Shown here piece after piece: positions 9,473-38,899 of a stretch of DNA of 64,000 nt. The translations under genes were made by a program, and so were the position numbers. The notes beneath the pieces were generated by a model. The model saw only the letters and a program-made list of their open reading frames with translations, was not told the DNA's origin and did no database searches. This DNA is from Loripinus fragilis (lineage: Eukaryota > Mollusca > Bivalvia > Lucinida > Lucinidae). Each line of letters starts with the position of its first letter. The first letter of the stretch is position 1. The DNA is taken from the NCBI GenBank assembly GCA_964019695.1, contig OZ026528.1, positions 56,698,495-56,762,494 on the forward strand, given 5' to 3'.

Positions 9473-11943
9473 GAGATCTAGGCAGACCAGAACAAGGCCT
9501 ACTTGGAAGACCACAACAAGGAGGCTATGAGAGACCACAACAAGGAGGCCTAAGACCACAGCAAAGTGGCCAAGGACCACAACAAGGAGGCCCCGGACCA
9601 CAAGGAGGCCAAAGACCACAACAAGGTGGATCAGGACAACAACAAGGCCAAATTCCACCACAAGGAGGCCAGGGACCACCACAAGGAGGCCAAGATGGCC
9701 AAGTACCACAAGGAGGCCAAAGACCACAACAAGGTGGACCCGGACCACAACAAGGCCAAAGACCACCACAAGGAGGCCAGGGACCACCACAAGGAGGCCA
9801 AGATGGCCAAGGACCACAAGGAGGCCAAAGACCACAACAAGGTGGACCAGGACAACAACAAGGCCAAAGACCACAACAAGGAGGCCAGGGACCACAAAAA
9901 GGAGGCCAAAGACCACCACAAGGAGGCCAGGGACCACCAAAAGGAGGCCAAGATGGCTCAGGACCACAAGGAGGCCAAAGACCACAACAAGGTGGATCAG
10001 GACAACAACAAGGCCAAAGACCACCACAAGGAGGCCAGGGACCACAACAAGGAGGCCAAGATGGCTCAGGACCACAAGGAGGCCAAAGACCACAACAAGG
10101 TGGATCAGGACAACAACAAGGCCAAAGACCACCACAAGGAGGCCAGGGACCACCACAAGGAGGCCAAGATGGCTCAGGACCACAAGGAGGCCAAAGACCA
10201 CAACAAGGTGGATCAGGACAACAACAAGGCCAAAGACCACCACAAGGAGGCCAGGGACCACCACAAGGAGGCCAAGATGGCCAAGGACCACAAGGAGGCC
10301 AAAGACCACAACAAGGTGGACCAGGACAACAACAAGGCCAAAGACCACAACAAGGAGGCCAGGGACCACAACAAGGAGGCCAAAGACCACCACAAGGAGG
10401 CCAAGATGGCTCAGGACCACAAGGAGGCCAAAGACCACAACAAGGTGGATCAGGACAACAACAAGGCCAAAGACCACCACAAGGAGGCCAGGGACCACCA
10501 CAAGGAGGCCAAGATGGCTCAGGACCACAAGGAGGCCAAAGACCACAACAAGGTGGATCAGGACAACAACAAGGCCAAAGACCACCACAAGGAGGCCAGG
10601 GACCACCACAAGGAGGCCAAGATGGCTCAGGACAACAACAAGGCCAAAGACCACCACAAGGAGGCCAGGGACCACCACAAGGAGGCCAAGATGGCTCAGG
10701 ACCACAAGGAGGCCAAAGACCACAACAAGGTGGATCAGGACAACAACAAGGCCAAAGACCACAGCAAGGTGGCCAAGGATCACAACAAGGAGGCCAAAGA
10801 CCACAACAAGGAGGCCAGGGACCACCAAAAGGAGGCCAAGATGGCTCAGGACAACAACAAGGCCAAAGACCACCACAAGGAGGCCAGGGACCACCACAAG
10901 GAGGCCAAGATGGCTCAGGACAACAACAAGGCCAAAGACCACCACAAGGAGGCCAGGGACCACCAAAAGGAGGCCAAGATGGCTCAGGACAACAACAAGG
11001 CCAAAGACCACCACAAGGAGGCCAGGGACCACCACAAGGAGGCCAAGATGGCTCAGGACCACAAGGAGGCCAAAGACCACAACAAGGTGGATCAGGACAA
11101 CAACAAGGCCAAAGACCACAGCAAGGTGGCCAAGGATCACAACAAGGAGGCCAAAGACCACAACAAGGAGGCCAAGGAGGCCAGAGACCACCACAAGGAG
11201 GCCAAATACCACAACAAGGAGGCCAGAGACCACCACAAGGAGGCCAGAGACCACCACAAGGAGGCCAAAGAGGCCCAGGACCACAACAAGGAGGCAAAGA
11301 ACCACAACAAGGAGGCCAAAGACCACAACAAGGTGGACAAGGACAACAAGGCCAAATACCACAACAAGGAGGCCAGGGATCACCACAAGGAGGCCAGGGA
11401 TCACAACAAGGAGGCCAGGGACCACAACAAGGAGGCCAGGGATCACAACAAGGAGGCCAGGGATCACAACAAGGAGGCCAGAGACCACCACAAGGTGGCC
11501 AAAGACCACAACAAGGAGGCCAGGGACCACAACAAGGAGGCCAGGGACCACAACAAGGAGGCCAGGGATCACAACAAGGAGGCAAGGAACCACCACAAGG
11601 AGGCCAGAGACCACCACAAGGTGGCCAAAGACCACAACAAGGAGGCCAGAGACCACCACAAGGTGGCCAAAGACCACAACAAGGAGGCCAGGGACCACAA
11701 CAAGGAGGCCAGGGACCACAACAAGGAGGCCAGGGATCACAACAAGGAGGCCAGGGATCACAACAAGGAGGCCAGAGACCACAAGGAGGTCAAAGACCAC
11801 AAGGTGGCCCAGGACCACAACAAGGAGGTCAAAGACCACCAGATGGCCCAGGACCACAGCAAGGAGGGTTTAGGGGACCACAGCAAGGAGGTAATAGGAT
11901 GCCACCACTAGGAGATCGGGGGCAACCACAAGTACTGGGGTGA
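9473..11943 (+). CDS. Gln/Gly/Pro-rich heptad-repeat protein, probable terminal exon (5' part not found)
   Basis: A single frame (codons starting at 9472, 9475 and so on) is open for 823 codons to TGA at 11941. It starts after an in-frame TAA at 9469 and has no early ATG, so it is best read as an exon entered at TTATTTTAAG|GAGATC with a CTAAT branch-like site at about 9455. The product is built from 7-residue units of the type GPQQGGQ, RPQQGGQ and GPPQGGQ. In the first half these form a 36-residue (108-bp) higher-order unit marked by QDGSGPQGGQ; the second half is plain heptads. It opens with GDLGRPEQGLLGRPQQGGYE and ends NRMPPLGDRGQPQVLG. Differences between units include GGA/GGT/GGC (Gly) and CAA/CAG (Gln) third-base changes, which favours this frame over the Lys/His/Asp frame beside it. 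The low-complexity composition recalls secreted structural proteins (shell matrix, byssus, silk-like), but no family is recognised and no signal-peptide exon was located. Confidence 0.55.
9484..11850 (+). repeat. Coding-type minisatellite, 21-bp unit with 108-bp higher-order unit
   Basis: The base unit is 21 bp (GGACCACAACAAGGAGGCCA plus A/G). Between about 9,950 and 11,110 it is organised into 108-bp blocks; the GATGGCTCAGG marker occurs at 9952, 10060 and 10168 with exact 108-bp spacing. All length changes examined are multiples of 3, so every frame is preserved. This explains the long open frames on both strands. Confidence 0.9.
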
Positions 11944-12119
11944 TATCAACATGGAAAAATCTAGTCATGTACAAGTAGTAATTTTTACTGCAAAAATTCA
12001 AGCTTTTGCTGAAGATTTATTACTGGAATGAAATTTTGCTATGAAGTTGTTAGTTTTGTGATCATAAATTTATGATAAAACATTCTGTCACCTGATACTT
12101 TCTATAATAATGGGCCACA

Positions 12120-12347
12120 TCGCGAGAAAACCTGTCTTCGGGGTTTCCAACTAAGCGAGTTTCAAACCAGTCTCCTCAGCTACAGAGACTAGCTAGCAAA
12201 TTGAAATTTCTCCTGTAGCAAGTGTACATAAGGTACTTTCCAAAAAGCGAATAACAAAAGCACTGATTAGACTGCGTGGATGCGCAGGCTGGTCTGCGCC
12301 TGTGTTGTTCGCAACCCCCCCCCCCCACCGAAGACAGGTTTTCTCGC
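12120..12347. mobile_element. MITE-like element with GCGAGAAAACCTGTCTTCGG terminal inverted repeats (copy 2)
   Basis: The left end CGCGAGAAAACCTGTCTTCG is matched by the right end CGAAGACAGGTTTTCTCGCG in inverted orientation, about 20 bp each. The interior is shared with 8748-8970 and contains a run of 13 C before the right end. Confidence 0.8.
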
Positions 12348-12461
12348 GACGCGACCCATATATGCGATACTATTTTTTTCTCAGTCTTATATCAGAGTGC
12401 ATAGTGATTTATTGATATGAAAAATATTATTGATCATGCTGCTACACGTTTGAGGGGATTA

Positions 12462-12807
12462 GGACCCAAGGTTATTTGTTTGTTTGTTTGTTTTTGTTGC
12501 TTTACGTCCCATGTCAACAGCTATGGTCATTGCGGGACGGTCAGTTCACTTAACCACACTTTTTCCTGGGCAGGCTTGAGCAAGCGGTTAACCAGTAATT
12601 TGTGCACATACTTTCGCTTGTAACTGACAACAACCCTTCTTGAATAAATCAGCGGAAGGAGGAGAATGACCGTAGAAATTATTTCATGATCAATCTCCAC
12701 GAAAGTATGGTACCGGGCCGGGATCGAACTCGCGACCCCTGGATCTGCAGTCAGACACGCATCTGTAGCCAGACACGTTACCGACTGCGCTACGGACCCA
12801 AGGTTAT
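12462..12807 (-). mobile_element. tRNA-derived SINE (family 2), complete, with 14-bp target duplication
   Basis: The insert at 12476-12793 is flanked by perfect copies of GGACCCAAGGTTAT (12462-12475 and 12794-12807). On the minus strand it starts GTAGCGCAGTCGGTAACGTG (A-box region) with a B-box-like GAGTTCGATCCC. It ends in a (CAAA)n tail, which reads as TGTTTGTTTG on the plus strand. Confidence 0.9.
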
Positions 12808-13184
12808 AAAACATTTTTCATGCTTGACAAATTTGAGCATGAAATTAATCATGATCATAATTGTTATGATGTCAACAATGGTTGGCATTTTAAAATATAT
12901 AAACATAATAAATACAATATCTGAGAGTTAGAAATCAAGAGAGGTCTTAATTTTTTTCCGCATTTTTTATTTTTGAGTTGTTGAAATTTCAGGCACAGCT
13001 TAGTCGAGCAGGAAAAATGTTTTACTGAACATACCCTAGGACACAGTCTAGGCCAAACATTTGCTCTTCCGAAAACAAAACGCGACAGCAGATGATGGTT
13101 TGGAAGAAATTCTTGTAGCTTAACTAAGTTAGTGCTTTAATAGCATAACTGACCCTTCGTACACTGGTTAACTACTTCATGGCA

Positions 13185-13525
13185 GGGTTCATACAGGCAA
13201 GTATGAGTAAAATTCAATGACTTTTCAAGGACTTCTAAAAGCCTCTCCAAGTTTTCAAGGACTTAAAGTTAATGAAAAATACTGATCAAGTGTTAAAATT
13301 CTACTTCAGAAATGCTAGACCGAGATAATGGAGACATTAGTATTGGAAAATAAGTATAAAACTGCTGTGCTTATATTTGGTGCAGCATATGGCACTTTAT
13401 CAACAGTGCTAAGTCCTACAGAAAATAGTAGAATTCAAGGACTTGAAATACTTTTGAGTGATTTTTCAGTACTTTTCAAGGCAGATTTAATTTTCAATGA
13501 CTTCTCAAGAAAGCCCTCTAAATAA
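13185..13525. repeat. Dispersed element with CAAGGACTTTTCAAGG subrepeats (copy 1)
   Basis: Matches 14430-14752 along its length (GGTTCATACAGGCAAG, TGTTAAAATTCTACTTCAGA, GTACTTTTCAAGGC). The short ORF at 13328-13525 lies wholly within this repeat. Confidence 0.7.
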
Positions 13526-13550
13526 TAAAATGTAAATACTATAAGCAATT

Positions 13551-13690
13551 AACTCAATTTTTGGAAGGTTCATGAATACTTCGGGTATCTTGCAAAGTTA
13601 ACATGAAGCATGAAGCCCTTCGGCCTTCACTTACTTTGCAAGAGACCCGAAGTATTCATGATTCCATGAACCTTCCGAAAATCTAATTCA
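13551..13690. mobile_element. Palindromic MITE (TTTGGAAGGTTCATGAATAC ends), copy 1
   Basis: The left arm (GGAAGGTTCATGAATACTTC and onward through GGGT..CTTGCAAAGT) pairs with the right arm (ACTTTGCAAGAGACCCGAAG and onward to CATGAACCTTCC), about 50 bp per arm. A diverged copy is at 18416-18536. Confidence 0.75.
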
Positions 13691-13907
13691 TTTCTAAAAT
13701 GCAGCCTCTTCCCCTGCCTATTGAGCTGCACATGAAATTCAACTGGCCTCAGAAAGTTACTGATTTCAAATCATGAATGGATGGCGTGCTAAAAATTAGC
13801 CTGATAATCTTGTTGAGATACAATGAGTGTCTTTGCACATGAGAAGAATATGGTCCTGCAGCATTTACCAGAAAAGTTACACTGGCCTCCATATAAACAA
13901 AAAATTT

Positions 13908-14073
13908 GGGCCTAAAAGTGTTAATATTTTCTAATCCATCAATCAAAACCAATGTTTTGGGTGCTCAAAAGAACCATCACATTGAGATGGTTCTTTTGAG
14001 CACCCACAACATATGTTTTGGCTGAGAAATAAGAAAATTAGTTATTGGTTATGTACCCTTATCTGGAGGCCTG
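13908..14073. mobile_element. Palindromic hAT-like MITE, family P, copy 1
   Basis: The central stem is GCTCAAAAGAACC..GGTTCTTTTGAGC, with the right terminus CTTATCTGGAGGCCTG and a degraded left terminus. This family (consensus end CAGGMCTTTAGWTAAG, about 190 bp) recurs at least ten more times in the window. Confidence 0.8.
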
Positions 14074-14130
14074 GTTACAGTTCAGAGGTTGAGTAGTATA
14101 TACTAACAAAACCCTCACTTTTGATGTTTG

Positions 14131-14312
14131 GTTTTGTTTGATTTGATTCTTTACGTCCCATCAACAATCTTTCAGTTATAAAGGGACGGGTCTTCCTGGG
14201 TTGAAACAGTTCTTAGGATTAATGTGTCCTGCTCAAGGATACAACGCAGTGACCCCGGTGAGGCTCCAACCTGCGGCCCCTCGGTCTTGACTCAAGCACT
14301 CTACCACTGAGG
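14131..14312 (-). mobile_element. tRNA-derived SINE (family 1)
   Basis: Contains the tail side (TTTGATTTGATTCTTTACGT), the body (GGTTGAAACAGT, GTGTCCTGCTCAAGGA) and the B-box/A-box side (GGCTCCAACC, CTCTACCACTGAG) in reverse orientation. The head end is slightly truncated. Confidence 0.82.
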
Positions 14313-14429
14313 CCCTTACTTGTGATGATTCAATGCTACATACCAAGACAATGGTCATTTGCTTTTTTGATCTAGAGAATAATTTAGAAGTGTTTACCAG
14401 TCATGGGCTTGGCAGCCATTTTGGTCATC

Positions 14430-14752
14430 AGGGTTCAACAGGCAAGGTTGAGTTAAATTCAAGGACTTTTCAAGGACTTCTTAAGACTATCCTACAGTTT
14501 TCAAGGACTAAAAGTTTATGAAAAATTCTGATTTAAGTGTTAAAATTCTACTTCAGAGATGCTAGACTGATCAATTCAATGGAGAAATTAGTACTAGAAA
14601 ATTAGTATAAATTGTTGTGCCTAAAAAAAATAGAAGAATTCAAGGACTTTTCAAGGCCTATGCATGATTTTCCAGTACTTTTCAAGGCATATTTAATTTT
14701 CAAGTACTATTCAATAGAGCTCTCTACATTCAAGTACTTTTCAAGCCTTAGC
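14430..14752. repeat. Dispersed element with CAAGGACTTTTCAAGG subrepeats (copy 2)
   Basis: Bounded by CAGGGTTCAACAGGCAAG and CTTAGCCAACCCTG, which are short inverted termini of the CAGGGTT..AACCCTG type, with GTCAT on each side. It probably belongs to the same non-autonomous element as 13185-13525. Confidence 0.7.
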
Positions 14753-14995
14753 CAACCCTGGTCATGTAGTCATATTTAGGTTGTTGCATGCAAAGGATGC
14801 TCCATATGAAAGCTGATTCTTAGTATAAGTCTAAGAGAGCTATTGTACATCTTCTCCTATGAAGCCACTGTGCCAATTGAACTCTTATTTCATTTGGAGA
14901 CTCTTTATTCCTAGGAAGTGCCAATGAAAGTTTGTTCAAGATGGCAACCATGCCAATTTTTCGTAAACCCCCCTGGTCTCTTCTCTATAGACTGG

Positions 14996-15123
14996 GCGTC
15001 CCTGCATTGTGTCCTTAAGCAAGACACATTTATCCTAGCTTAGTACTGGTTCAACCCAGGAAGACCCGTCCCTATATAACTGAAATAATGTTGATGGGAC
15101 ATAATCAAATCAAACAAATAAAA
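14996..15123 (+). mobile_element. SINE family 1, 5'-truncated copy
   Basis: The body and tail only are present, from CCTGCATTGTGTCC through TGGTTCAACCCAGGAAGACC to an AATCAAATCAAACAAA tail. The tRNA-like head is absent. Confidence 0.8.
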
Positions 15124-15464
15124 AACCTTCTCTAGAATCGAAAAACCTAATGAAATTGGAGATCGATATATAGCATTGATAAATTTGGCCCTACTAAGTT
15201 CAAATGAAGATCTGTAGCCGTAGCATAGGCTTGTCTTAGTGTACGCTGCTCAAGATGTGTTAAGTACCAAAATCTCATGAGCTGGCTCAGATTCATCCAG
15301 ATAAGTAAACTTTTTACCCATCTATTTAACCCTTTGTATACTAATGGATTCTTCCATCTGATTTAGTACAATACACTTGAGATAATCCATTGTGCATATG
15401 TAGGGGTGTCAGGTTGCAAATTTCAAAAATATTTTATTCTTTTGTCTGAAGATTTTTTCCATTA

Positions 15465-15531
15465 CAAACAGTGTTGGCCCAGATGAAATGCAGCATCATG
15501 CTGCATTTCATCTGGGTCTTCACTGTTTGCA
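15465..15531. repeat. Small foldback element, AAACAGTG..CACTGTTT family
   Basis: CCCAGATGAAATGCAGCA is followed by its exact inverted copy around TCA, inside AAACAGTG/CACTGTTT flanks. Related foldbacks lie at 16395-16459, 17111-17176, 17385-17455 (inside another element), 19814-19878 and 30253-30335. Fragments occur at 21033 and 21447. Confidence 0.75.
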
Positions 15532-15890
15532 AAAGTACTAGTTTAGGGGTGTCCCAAATACAAAGGGCTAAACATGTGTTTCGGATATTCATTGAGACAG
15601 TTCTTTTTAGTACCCAAAGCATAGGATTCCTTTTTGATCAATGAAAATGATGCATGCATCTCATAAGTCAGGAACAAAGCTTTCTTACATATTTTGTCAA
15701 AAATTTTATTACTTGACATTAAAGGGCATTTAATGTGATATAAACATATAAACAAACATTAGACATCATTAATATTTTCATCAATTGCAGTACAGATTTG
15801 CTAATAAAATGAAATTTCTGTTTTTCTTTTCATTATCAAAAAGAAATGACATGTCACATTTTCATTAAAATCTGGAGATTTCTCTATTTT

Positions 15891-16090
15891 TGTTTGTTTG
15901 ATTTGATTCTTTACGTCCCAGTCAACAATTTTTTAGTTATGTTGGGACGGCTCTCCCTGGGTTGAACCAGTACTAAGCAAGGATTAAAACGTCTTGCTCA
16001 AGGACACAACAAAGTGACGCCGGTGAGGCTCGAACCTAGGGCCCCTTGGTCTGAAGTCAAGCACTCTACCACCGAGCCAATACACTCCCA
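15891..16090 (-). mobile_element. tRNA-derived SINE (family 1)
   Basis: A near-complete reverse copy, from the TGTTTGTTTGATTTGATTC tail complement through GGTTGAACCAGTACTAAGC to GGCTCGAACC and CTCTACCACCGAGCC. Confidence 0.85.
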
Positions 16091-16504
16091 GGAAACTTCT
16101 CTATTTTGGTACACTAATTAATGATCATATTAATAATTTTCAATATCTATTTAATTGTTTGGGATGATAAAATGCTCATTTTTACCCAATACTATGTGAG
16201 TGGCCTTTTTCTTAGCTCTTTGAGAGTCAGTACCTAAAAGTTCCTTCATGAAAGCATTTGCAGAGGAGCAGTCTGGTTTGCTCCCTTCAACATATAATCC
16301 TACTGCTAATATTGAATGCTTTTTTGTGGTCTGCCAATTTTTTTCTTCAAAATCGACATTTTCTCAAAATTCTTTCATGGATACCACCTTAGTGCCAAGC
16401 AGTTTGGATCTAGATCAGGCCCAACATTGTTGGACCTGATCTGTGTCCAAACTGTTTGTAAGGGGAAATAGTTAATGATAACATCATAGATCCAGTTAAG
16501 AATT

Positions 16505-16676
16505 TTTTTTTAGCATAAACTTGTAATAATTTTCTTACCAATCAATTTAAACATGTGTTTTGGTTGCCCAAAAGAACCGTCTCATTGAGACGGTTCTTTT
16601 GAGTACCCACAACATATGTTTTGGAAGAGAAATAAAGAAAATATTTTTCCAATAACCACTCTTATCTGGAGCCCTG
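16505..16676. mobile_element. Family P MITE, copy 2
   Basis: The stem GAACCGTCTCATTGAGACGG is a perfect palindrome extended by TTCTTTTGAG. The right terminus is CTTATCTGGAGCCCTG. Confidence 0.82.
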
Positions 16677-17208
16677 TAACATGCCTGGTTACATAAGCAT
16701 TGGTGCTTAAAGGAGTCTTTTACTTGTATGAGATGATCACCACAAATGTTTAAGCCAGTAAGCCAGTATTTTTTACTTCATATATGGTTAAAAAAAGCTT
16801 AAATATAAGCAAGGATGAAAGCCCAAATTCAGAACTTGAGAAATTAGGAGGCCAAACCTTGCTGTGTAAGAGGCCAAAACTTGCAGTATGGCATTGAAAA
16901 TTCGAATAATTTCAAGTTTTAATGGTCAACTGTCTTTAGATAATCTGAAAACAAGGTAGCTGAAAAATTATTAAAACCCTTTTCATTCTGATGGACTGTG
17001 CCATGCATATTGACACAATAAGTATGGACAACGTATTTAAAGGGGTTGTCAGTCAAAATTTCTATAAGATGATGTATTGCTGTCCCTAAAGACTGTTTTC
17101 ATCTTAACATACAGTGCAGACCCTGATAAAATGCCGCACAATGTGACATTGCATCTTGGTCTTCACTGTTGGCCATAGTACCTGTTAACTGGTATCCAGA
17201 ATGAAAAG

Positions 17209-17642
17209 GGATAATCCAGGGCTGTGGAAATACCATGCCCGACTTGTCCGACCTGGTCCCATTATATTCAGGACAAGTTGAAAATTTCAATTTACTTGTC
17301 CTTGGACAAGTGCAATATTTGTATAAAGTTAATAAAATTTTGTATTTCATATTTTGATTAACTATTATGAGTTCACATATTGTATTGAAAACAGTGTGGA
17401 TCCTGATCAGCTGGCTTCTGAAGAAGCCAGCTGATCTGGATCTACACTGTTTACCTGACAGTTGATATCTGCATGGTTTCAAACTGTTTTTTTGAAAAGT
17501 GTAAATTGTTTAACACACAGAAAGGTATAAGCTAATCTGTACTATTGGGCAAGTAAAATTTTCTTTGGACAAGTACGTTATGGCCATTTACTTGTCCCTG
17601 GACAAGTAAAATTTTTTACTATTTCCACACCCCTGGATAATC
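17209..17642. mobile_element. hAT-like non-autonomous element with 8-bp target duplication
   Basis: GGATAATC occurs at 17209-17216 and 17635-17642. Between them the element runs from CAGGGCTGTGGAAATA to TATTTCCACACCCCT, inverted termini of about 15 bp. An 8-bp duplication and CAGGG-type ends fit the hAT superfamily. The interior carries several ACTTGTCC/GGACAAGT subrepeats and a nested foldback (17385-17455). No transposase. Confidence 0.82.
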
Positions 17643-18100
17643 AGCCTAATTCAGGATTTTGAGGCTGACTTTCCATAAAATCCTGAATTCTGGAAAAATC
17701 CTGAAAATTTTCACCCATGCAGTAATGTGGATCTGATTTCATGGACCATCTCAGTTTTGCAAATGAACCGCGACATTAGATTTCCAACAAAATGGTATGA
17801 GCGACCAGCAAATCCTCAGATCAGCCTGCGCATACGCGCAGTCTGATCAGAGCCTTTGCTAGTCGCTTGAATATTCTATGACTGTTAAGCTACTGATTGA
17901 ACATCATTTGGAGTTTCTATGCTAAACAGGAGGCTGAACAGGCTCGTCTGAGTCTAGTCATGTCAAAATATCATATTGTTGGAAATCACATGTCACGGCT
18001 CAAATATTAACTCTATTGGCCAGCACTATTATGTTAACTTGAAATGTCATGCAGCACTTTTGAACATAAATGTCATAAACAAACTATGTGGTTGATGGAA

Positions 18101-36270
<18,170 letters not shown>

Positions 36271-36804
36271 CCTCTGTAACCACTAACACCTGTAAAAAGA
36301 TGTAAACTCACTAAATTGACATGAAAATTATAAGTGCTTCTCAGGAAAAATGCCACATTTTCCTCAAAAATACGGGAGTTACTCAGGTATTTTTTGGGCA
36401 AATAAATGTGGCTGTGGGATTTTGGCTGGGTTATTTGATTTACCATTTATTTCCACCATATAAGGCCAAATGAAAAAAATAAATATGTTTCTGGAATGGG
36501 TCTGAAAATTTCAGGCACACATATTTTTTAATTATTTTTTTTGGGGAAAAAAATAATTTTATGCATTTTGAAAGGCATTTACTTTTCAAAATGCATAGAA
36601 TCATATTTTTTTTCCAGAAAACCAGAAAAAAATCTAGGTTTCACCAGTAAATTAAGGTAGGGCTGAGTTACCCTAAGCACAGGTATTTTTTTATTCAGCC
36701 AAAGCACAAAAAATTCAATTAGAATTGACCTTAATTTGGATTTCAGTAGTGTGTGCCTCCATTGTATTTGATGTGGATTTCATATTTAGTACCATATTTA
36801 GAAC

Positions 36805-37598
36805 TAGTGTTTCCCCCAGCCCCCAAAAAGGGCATGGAAAAGTTTCCAGGAAAAGGGCACTTTAAGCGTGTGACAACAGGATACGAGGGCACTTTTAATG
36901 TGCGGCGACATGCTAAGGGGGCATTTTTAACCGCGGTGACAGGCTAAGAGGGCACTTTTAAGCCAAAGTTGGAAAATTGAATATGATATTGCCGAAAAAA
37001 AAACAGTATGTCCCTTAGCATAATGCAGTTGTTATCTGTTCTTTTTAAATGCAAACTACACTTCTTATCATTTAGACTAATTCTAGAATTTTCAAACTGG
37101 CTGTTGAATGGCAGTTTCTGGACACCTATTCATGAGCACTATGAGCATCTTTTTTTATTCTTAAATTTTATCAGAATCACATTATTATGGAAATCATTTT
37201 TTTTTCTTTAATAGTATTTGTTTTGACAATTTTACTTGTACCTTAAAATTGTTCAGTGGTTCAAGTTCACACTCAAATTTTTAATAATTGCTTATTGGGG
37301 TATTGTCATCAAAGTGATGTGTCAAAATTGCCTCAGGTAATTAGTGACCATTGTAAAAGGATTCACTAACAAAAATATTGTAACAGCAGCCAGCAGGTGA
37401 CTTCCTTGCTACTTCAGGCTTCAAACTGAAAAATCTGTAACTTCCTTAGTTTTTGTCAGATTCTCATGATTTTTTTACCAAAATGTGGGCCATTTAATGT
37501 AGTTTTAAAAAAGGGGCATGGTGCTGGGAAAAAGGGCATGGCGCTTGAGAAAAGGGGCATGGTGCAGCACCATGCTAAAACTGGCTAGGGGAAACACT
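36805..37598. mobile_element. hAT-like element with TAGTGTTTCCCCC termini
   Basis: TAGTGTTTCCCCCAGCC at the left pairs with GGCTAGGGGAAACACTA at the right, with AGAAC flanking both sides. Subterminal AAAGGGCATGG repeats occur at both ends. No transposase frame is present. It lies within the presumed 5' UTR intron of PSMD14. Confidence 0.7.
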
Positions 37599-37832
37599 AA
37601 GAACATGAATAAAAATATAACCCAATGAAATAAATTGTTTATGTTTTATGCAAAATAGAGATTATATATTTAGAAATGATATAAATTAAAAAAGTCAATA
37701 AGCAATGCTTATTAGATACCCCCCGCACAGTAAGAGTCAGTGAAAAAACTTGGCAAGTTATAGTTCAAACCAGCAGAGCTTAGTTTTGAAAAGAAGATTT
37801 CAGTAGAATCTGTGCAAACAAACAAAAATTAT

Positions 37833-38720
37833 AAACTCCTTCATGCAAATGTTCAATGTGTCAACATTGTATCGGCAAAGTATCAAATTGCTCAATCAAA
37901 ACCTGTGGTAAGAGTTGATCGGCCCATAAAGGCACTATCCATGAATATACAAAAGCCATATAAGGGAATAATTGTCTAAGTTCTCAAAGCTGTCATTTTG
38001 TCAAAAATTATTTTTCTGAATCAAACTCCTTCATGCATAAGTTCAATGTGTCTACATTGTATAGGCAAAGTATCAAATTTCTCCATCAAAAGCTGTGGTA
38101 GGAGTTGATCGGCTCATAAAGGCACCATCGTTGCATATACAAACACCTTATTAGGGAAAAATTGTCTAAGTTCTCACTGCTGTCATTTTGTCAATTTTTT
38201 TTTCTGAACCAAACTCCTTCATGCATATGTTCAATGTGTCTACATTGTATCGGCAAAGTATCAAATTGTTCCATCAAAAGCTGTAGTAGGAGTTGATCGG
38301 CCCATGAAGGCACCATCTATGCATATACAAAACCCTTTATATTAGGGAAAAATTGTCTAAGTTCTCACTGCTGTCATTTTGTCAAAAATTATTTTTTTCT
38401 GAACCAAACTCCTTCATGCATAGGTTTAATGTGTCTACATTGTATAGGCAAAGTATCAAATTGCTCCATCAAAAGCTGTGGTAGGAGTTGATTGGCCCAT
38501 GAAGGCACCATCTATGCATATACAAAACCCTTATTAGGGAAAAATTGTCTAAGTTCTCACTGCTGTCATTTGGCAAAAAAAATTTTCTGAACCAAACTCC
38601 TTCATGCATATGTTCAATGTGTCTACATTGTATAAGAAAAGTATCAAATTGTTCCATCAAAAGTTGTGGTAGGAGTTGATCGGCCCGTGTATGGCCTATA
38701 ATAGCATAAGCATAAAACCC
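37833..38720. repeat. Tandem repeat of about 190 bp, five units
   Basis: Units beginning AAACTCCTTCATGCA start at 37833, 38023, 38211, 38406 and 38594, and each contains TTCAATGTGTCTACATTGTA and GGAGTTGATCGGCCC. The last unit decays and runs into a GACGGACGCACTGACGGAC tail near 38890, a common arrangement for mollusc non-autonomous elements. Confidence 0.85.
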
Positions 38721-38899
38721 TATATTAAAAGCCATTTAGAACTACAAAGGGAAATAACTCTAATAGAATTGGTCCCCAGCCCTTACTTTTTTGTCTAAAG
38801 TATTTGTCTTGCATATATGAACATGTCAGCAAGGTTTGATGAAAATCCAGCAATGACTCTTCGAGATATTAAGGAAACAAAAATTACGGACGGACGCAC

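Noticed and set aside
9455..11857. Minus-strand frames of 686-800 codons rich in Leu/Val/Gly or Cys/Pro/Trp
   Set aside because: They are antisense shadows of a minisatellite whose units are multiples of 3. Their composition is implausible as parallel genes and nothing else supports them.
9566..11911. Long plus-strand frame rich in Lys, His, Asp, Asn and Glu
   Set aside because: It is the +1 shadow of the Q/G/P frame, begins at GTG inside the repeat, and its third-base variation changes Lys/Arg rather than being silent. It lacks a distinct non-repetitive end.
13328..13525. 65-codon ORF as a small gene
   Set aside because: It lies entirely in a dispersed repeat with a diverged, frame-broken copy at 14430-14752.
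37833..38720. CRISPR array
   Set aside because: Units are about 190 bp of continuous similarity with no short repeat/unique spacer pattern, and the context is a eukaryotic intron or intergenic repeat.
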